Assembly: GCA_002363635.1 (NCBI GenBank)
Contig: DEWM01000019.1
Coordinates: forward strand, 1 to 19,156
Origin: Caryophanales bacterium UBA3210
GTDB taxonomy: Bacteria; Bacillota_I; Bacilli_A; RFN20; CAG-449
Reading direction: 5' to 3'
DNA: 19,156 nt
The translations under genes and the position numbers were made by a program. Positions within the stretch are counted from its first letter, which is position 1. Each line of letters starts with the position of its first letter. The notes beneath the pieces are model-generated. The model was not told where the DNA came from, searched no databases, and saw nothing but the letters and a program-made list of their open reading frames with translations. Positions 15,452 through 19,156 of this stretch are shown here, piece after piece.

Positions 15452-16891
15452 TTAATCAAATAATGTAGAATACTTATCTTTGATGTAATTGTAGAAATAT
15501 TCATCGTGAATCTTATCTTCAATTCCATATTCTTCTAAGTATTTTAAGACTGCTTGTCCTTCGTTAGTAGTTGATGAAGATAATTCGTAAGCAATATCTA
15601 CTATTTTTTCTAACTTAGACCAATCGTAGCTACCATCTTCTTTTTTGTTTTCTGAAAGTAAAGTGTTAACTTTTGTTGATGTGTAGTAATTCTTAACAAT
15701 GACAATATAGTAAGCACTTGATGATGAGTCATAATGATAATATTGTCCGTATTTAGAAGTTGCTTCGTATGTTTTTGGTTTTAAGAACTTAACATCTCCA
15801 TCAGTTAAATATGAAGAAATTGATGAAGAGAATAATCTATTTTTTATTTCTTCTGGTAAATCAGAGATACCACCAGAAACTGTGTAAAGATCATCACCTG
15901 TGAAGTCTTGAGCATTGAGTTCTCTATTTTTTAATTCAACACCCCAAGATACTGGATAAGCACCTGAGCCTGTGTATTTATTTTCAATAGTTTCATCTCT
16001 TTTTTCAATAGGGAGTAATTTACCGTTAACTGTACCGTCTACTGTGATTTTCTTTAAATCTTCAGTAACAATTGATCTAGTTGTTGCACCAGTGTAGTAA
16101 GAAACTGTTGTTTCGCCTTTGTAGATGTTTTGTAAATCATCTAAGTTAATATTAGATGGAGAATTTGTTAATTTATCATTTAACCAAGCTTGGATTAATT
16201 TGTTTACATCACCATCGTGGTTAGATAAGTTTTCTAACTTGATGTATTGGACATCTCTTGCTGCCGCTCTTGAAATTGAAGAAATAGAGTTTGTGCATAA
16301 ATATTTTGCTGTTAATAATTTCTTAACGACTGTTGGTCTAATTGATTTTGTGATGTAGTCTGAATAATCACCATTGAATAAGTGATCAAATAAGAATTCT
16401 GTGTATGTTGAATTCTTGTATTCTTCTTCATATGCTGAAGGGATTTCTACAGGAATTTCATAATCGTTATTAAATGAAGTTTTACCTTCTTTAAATGTGA
16501 TATTGTATCCTTGAGATTTTAGTTCTTTGAAGAATTTTTCTTCTTGGAATAAGCCGTTAACTGAATATGTTGTGTTATCTTTAACTTTGTTAACTAATTC
16601 TTCTTTGCATAAAGCAACGACTTTTTCTTCAGTAACAAAGTTGTCTGCTTTAATTTCGACTTCTGCAAGATCTGCCATCATATAAGAGAAGATATCTTCT
16701 ACTGCTGTACCTTCTTTTCTATAGTTTAAATAGATTTGTTGTAAGTTGTTTCTAAAGTAATCTTTTTCACCAATTTCTACAACTTTAGTAGTTGAGTTAT
16801 TTGTTTTTGCAATTAATGGATCGTTACATGAAACTAAACCCATTGTTAATACTGCTAAAGAAGCAATTAATAAATTTTTAGTTTTTTTCAT
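15452..16891 (-). CDS. Lipoprotein with degenerate PrsA/parvulin-like layout
   Basis: A 479-residue predicted lipoprotein. The signal peptide MKKTKNLLIASLAVLTMG ends in LVSC (C22), followed by ND. The start at 16891 is nine bases from the GGAG (16901-16904); the ATG at 16897 is only three bases away and less suitable, and the longest frame (from 16927) reaches into the preceding gene. No confirmed domain is recognised. The layout mirrors the neighbouring lipoprotein: a helical region of about 180 residues with KKLLTAKYL, a strand ARDVQYIKLENL where the parvulin begins in its partner, a Ser/Thr-rich middle, a strand AYYIVIVKNY where the partner has GWHLILIEK, and an acidic helical tail. It lacks clear parvulin active-site residues. 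I infer a diverged paralogue acting outside the membrane in protein folding. It starts 16 bases after the upstream stop. Confidence 0.75.
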   Translation of the reverse strand: MKKTKNLLIASLAVLTMGLVSCNDPLIAKTNNSTTKVVEIGEKDYFRNNLQQIYLNYRKEGTAVEDIFSYMMADLAEVEIKADNFVTEEKVVALCKEELVNKVKDNTTYSVNGLFQEEKFFKELKSQGYNITFKEGKTSFNNDYEIPVEIPSAYEEEYKNSTYTEFLFDHLFNGDYSDYITKSIRPTVVKKLLTAKYLCTNSISSISRAAARDVQYIKLENLSNHDGDVNKLIQAWLNDKLTNSPSNINLDDLQNIYKGETTVSYYTGATTRSIVTEDLKKITVDGTVNGKLLPIEKRDETIENKYTGSGAYPVSWGVELKNRELNAQDFTGDDLYTVSGGISDLPEEIKNRLFSSSISSYLTDGDVKFLKPKTYEATSKYGQYYHYDSSSSAYYIVIVKNYYTSTKVNTLLSENKKEDGSYDWSKLEKIVDIAYELSSSTTNEGQAVLKYLEEYGIEDKIHDEYFYNYIKDKYSTLFD

Positions 16892-16907
16892 TTTCATTGT
16901 CTCCTTA

Positions 16908-18827
16908 TTATGCGTATAAGACATCATCGTCGTTATATAAATTTTCGATGTCTGTTAATGAGTATTGTCTAGAATCTTTTACATCATCTTGGAATTCTAA
17001 TAAATTTAAGTATGATGACCAAGCACTTAATTGTGTTGCTTGAGCGGTGTATTTTGTATTTGTACGTTTTGCTTCAATGTAATCAGTAATCTTGTTGAGC
17101 ATTTTTTCATCAATCTTGATGTCATCTCTTAAGACTTTGTTTCCATTTGAATCTAATGCAAGAATAGTTGAAGAATTGTTATTTTCTGTCTTATAAATTA
17201 ATGATTCAAATAATCTATCAGAAACATTTGCATCATATGCTTTAATCTTTGTGCTAATATCAGAAGCTCTTGATGAATATGTGCTATTTGTTGTTTTTAA
17301 GTATGTTACGTATGTATTTGCGTTTGTTACATCATCGCTTGATGAAGGAACATCTTGTGAATAGTAGTGCATCATTTCTTTCATTAAGTTAGTTTCGCTT
17401 GTCTTATCATCACCTATTGAAATTGTTTTATTGGATGTCCAATCAACGTATGAAGTAAATCTTTGATATAATGGAGATTTTTCAATTAAGATTAAGTGCC
17501 ATCCTGTTGTTGGATTATATGCAACAAGGATTGGTGCCCAATATGGATTTTCTTTTGTGCCTTGGTTAACTGCTAAGATCTTAACACCATCTGCTAAACC
17601 AAGTAATGATTTAACTTCTGCACTTGGTTCCATCCAAACATTATTTGCAAGTTCTTCTTCTGAAGCACCTTCTGAAGTAATGAATGATAAACCACGGTTA
17701 TTAAATACATTATTGAAGAGAACATTACGTGGATAAGTAGTGTCATCAATTTCATGTTCATAGCCATTGTGATCTCTAAATGTTTTATCTGATAAGTTAA
17801 CTCTATCTGCAGAAGTGATATCTGCAACTTTGTTTAAATTAGAAACATCTGAATATTTAATAGCAGTGAAATGTTGATTTAATGTTGACTCTGTTGGGAT
17901 TTCAACGTCGCCTGATTTAACAGTTGGGCTGATACCAAGTTTTGCCATCTTTTGTTCTTTTGTATATGGTGAAGGGTTGCTATTTAAGAATGCATCGTAG
18001 TAATACATTGCAACTCTAAATTCTGATACATAACTATTTGCAACTGATGTATCAACAATACCTAATGAACCATATGATGTACTTGATGTATCATCAGAAG
18101 CATCATAAGCGATATCACCGAATGATTCTCCAGAAGTTAAACGTGAAACTACTGAATACATTTTTTCAGCTTCTGCTTTGGAAATTTGCTTGTTATATAA
18201 TGATGAACCATCGATATCATCTGTCTTAACTAAGATGTGACGGATGTGATATGGGTTTTGAGTTTTGACATAATCCCATGTCATATTATCTTGAGTGTAT
18301 GACCAAACTTTAACTTCATCACCATCTAATTTAACATTGCCAGTTGCAGCTGTAGCTGCCATATTTTCTTCATAATATTTATCTGAATATGCTGACTTTT
18401 CTACATCTAAAGTATAGACTTCACGTAATTGGCCTAAATCATCAACACCAGCGCTTTCAAGTGCATTTGATAATTCAGTATTATATGTTGTACCATTATC
18501 TGAAGCTGTCTTTTTAGCTGTTGCGATAAAGCTATCAATCTTTGAATCAATTTCTGATTCCATATCAGATGTGATGTTACCTGCGTATTTATCTCTTACT
18601 AATACATCATAGATAGCTTGCTTATAAGCATCTAACCCTTTTGTTGTGGTTAAATAATCTTCGAATAAATCATCTGCTTTGTAGGTGATTCCTTTTACTT
18701 TACCATTATTTAATGTGACAATAATAGCAGCTCCGTTCGCGTCATATTCTAATTTGACAGGAGAACATGATACTAATGCTGTTGCCATAAAACCAACTAA
18801 TGATAACGTTACCAAACGTTTTTTCAT
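16908..18827 (-). CDS. PrsA-like foldase lipoprotein with split parvulin domain
   Basis: A 639-residue lipoprotein, roughly twice the size of ordinary PrsA. The signal peptide MKKRLVTLSLVGFMATA ends in LVSC (C21). Residues 50-190 form a SurA/PrsA-N-like helical chaperone region. Parvulin features then appear: YHIRHILVKTDD (193-204), GESFGDIAYDASDD (233-246), YGSLGIVDT (252-260) and YVSEFRVAMYYYDA (266-279). The closing strand of a parvulin, GWHLILIEKS (442-451), comes only after an apparent insertion of about 130 residues. A further 190-residue, Ser/Thr/Asp-rich helical tail follows. PrsA proteins are peptidyl-prolyl isomerases that fold secreted proteins at the outer membrane face. AAGGAGG lies eight bases before the ATG, and the promoter is TTGTAA/TACAAT. 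First gene of a two-gene operon. Confidence 0.82.
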   Translation of the reverse strand: MKKRLVTLSLVGFMATALVSCSPVKLEYDANGAAIIVTLNNGKVKGITYKADDLFEDYLTTTKGLDAYKQAIYDVLVRDKYAGNITSDMESEIDSKIDSFIATAKKTASDNGTTYNTELSNALESAGVDDLGQLREVYTLDVEKSAYSDKYYEENMAATAATGNVKLDGDEVKVWSYTQDNMTWDYVKTQNPYHIRHILVKTDDIDGSSLYNKQISKAEAEKMYSVVSRLTSGESFGDIAYDASDDTSSTSYGSLGIVDTSVANSYVSEFRVAMYYYDAFLNSNPSPYTKEQKMAKLGISPTVKSGDVEIPTESTLNQHFTAIKYSDVSNLNKVADITSADRVNLSDKTFRDHNGYEHEIDDTTYPRNVLFNNVFNNRGLSFITSEGASEEELANNVWMEPSAEVKSLLGLADGVKILAVNQGTKENPYWAPILVAYNPTTGWHLILIEKSPLYQRFTSYVDWTSNKTISIGDDKTSETNLMKEMMHYYSQDVPSSSDDVTNANTYVTYLKTTNSTYSSRASDISTKIKAYDANVSDRLFESLIYKTENNNSSTILALDSNGNKVLRDDIKIDEKMLNKITDYIEAKRTNTKYTAQATQLSAWSSYLNLLEFQDDVKDSRQYSLTDIENLYNDDDVLYA

Positions 18828-18864
18828 GTTGCTTTCCTCCTTTGTTTAAAAACATAGCGAGATA

Positions 18865-18893
18865 ATTGTACCTAAAATGAAAAACAATTACAA
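18865..18893 (-). promoter_or_regulatory. Sigma-A-type promoter of the lipoprotein operon
   Basis: On the - strand, TTGTAA (18888-18893) and TACAAT (18865-18870) are 17 bases apart, matching four and five of six consensus bases. Transcription would start near 18858, about 30 bases before the start codon. Confidence 0.6.
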
Positions 18894-19156
18894 TACGTTA
18901 AATTAAATTATTATAATAATATATTATAAGATGGGCGAAAAACATCTTAAATGTCCAGTATTTTTGCGTTGTTTCTGTGAAATATAAAAATGATGTAAAA
19001 TAATTATAATAATTAGTATATTTTTTATGTTTTTTGATGGTTTTTGATAATGTTTTTAAAAATTAAAATTAAGCTACATAAATAGCCTAAAAATTGATAG
19101 AAAATGTGACAAAAACATCATTAATTTTCATACTCAAATGTCAATTTATTTATTTT
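18894..19156. other. AT-rich non-coding region at the right edge
   Basis: No gene, RNA or good open frame is seen. It contains a perfect inverted repeat TTATAATA-ATA-TATTATAA (18911-18929), which may be chance in such AT-rich sequence, and T-rich direct repeats of TTTTTGAT (19029-19050 area). Similar pieces AAAAACATC followed by AAATGTC occur twice (18937-18957 and 19112-19143). This may be the upstream region of a gene beyond the window. Confidence 0.4.

Noticed and set aside
18038..18229. Met/His/Gln-rich open frame on the + strand
   Set aside because: It is a shadow of the lipoprotein coding strand with low-complexity composition and no ribosome binding site.
19005..19010. TATAAT on the + strand as a promoter at the right edge
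   Set aside because: There is no -35 or extended -10 at a usable distance, and such hexamers are frequent by chance in this AT-rich spacer.
1..19156. CRISPR array, tRNA or rRNA genes, insertion sequence
   Set aside because: No regularly spaced repeats, cloverleaf-type sequences, transposase motifs or paired terminal repeats were seen.

Overview
The window looks like chromosomal DNA from a very AT-rich, low-GC Gram-positive bacterium of the Bacillota. It most resembles gut-type Bacilli related to the Erysipelotrichales, RF39 or Acholeplasmatales, but no rRNA or ribosomal gene is present to prove this. The evidence is the AT-rich codon use, AGGAGG-type ribosome binding sites, lipoprotein signal peptides, a T-box riboswitch, and the gene set (YhaM, RecX, HIT, a PrsA-like protein). 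Every intact gene ends in TAA (mostly) or TAG, and all visible tryptophans are TGG, so nothing points to the Mycoplasma code.

Left part (1-4330, + strand). The tail of a SAM-dependent methyltransferase is followed by a large PLD-DEAD/DEAH helicase-DUF3427 protein. That gene overlaps a NUDIX (MutT-like) gene by one base. Next come two decayed remnants: a DEDD-type 3'-5' exonuclease that has lost its third catalytic motif, and a topoisomerase-type zinc-ribbon tail. A strong terminator closes the unit.

Middle-left (4331-7192, + strand). A hairpin-bearing leader precedes an unusual protein-kinase-like gene, exodeoxyribonuclease III and a GT4 glycosyltransferase, ending in a long-stemmed terminator.

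Middle (7193-10172, + strand). A full T-box leader with an apparent AUG (methionine) specifier controls metN-metI-metQ, a methionine ABC importer (ATPase, permease, lipoprotein receptor). Specifier, discriminator base (UGGU) and cargo genes agree.

Middle-right (10173-14717, + strand). An extended -10 promoter and a perfect inverted repeat precede a tightly packed operon: flippase-like membrane protein, LafA-type diacylglycerol glucosyltransferase, RecX and the YhaM 3'-5' exoribonuclease. The first two suggest glycolipid synthesis and movement across the membrane; the last two are nucleic-acid housekeeping genes.

Right part (14715-19156). A fragment of an AAA_14-type ATPase lies between two terminators. 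The - strand then carries an operon of two large lipoproteins followed by a separately promoted HIT-family hydrolase. The first lipoprotein has a parvulin (PrsA-type) foldase domain that appears to be split by an insertion of about 130 residues. The second has the same layout but a degenerate parvulin. The yhaM / prsA-like / hit neighbourhood recalls the yhaM-prsA-hit region of Bacillus subtilis. The last 260 bases are AT-rich and non-coding.

The most interesting points are the split-parvulin lipoprotein pair, the helicase-NUDIX pair, the orphan kinase with its hairpin leader, and the two decay scars.
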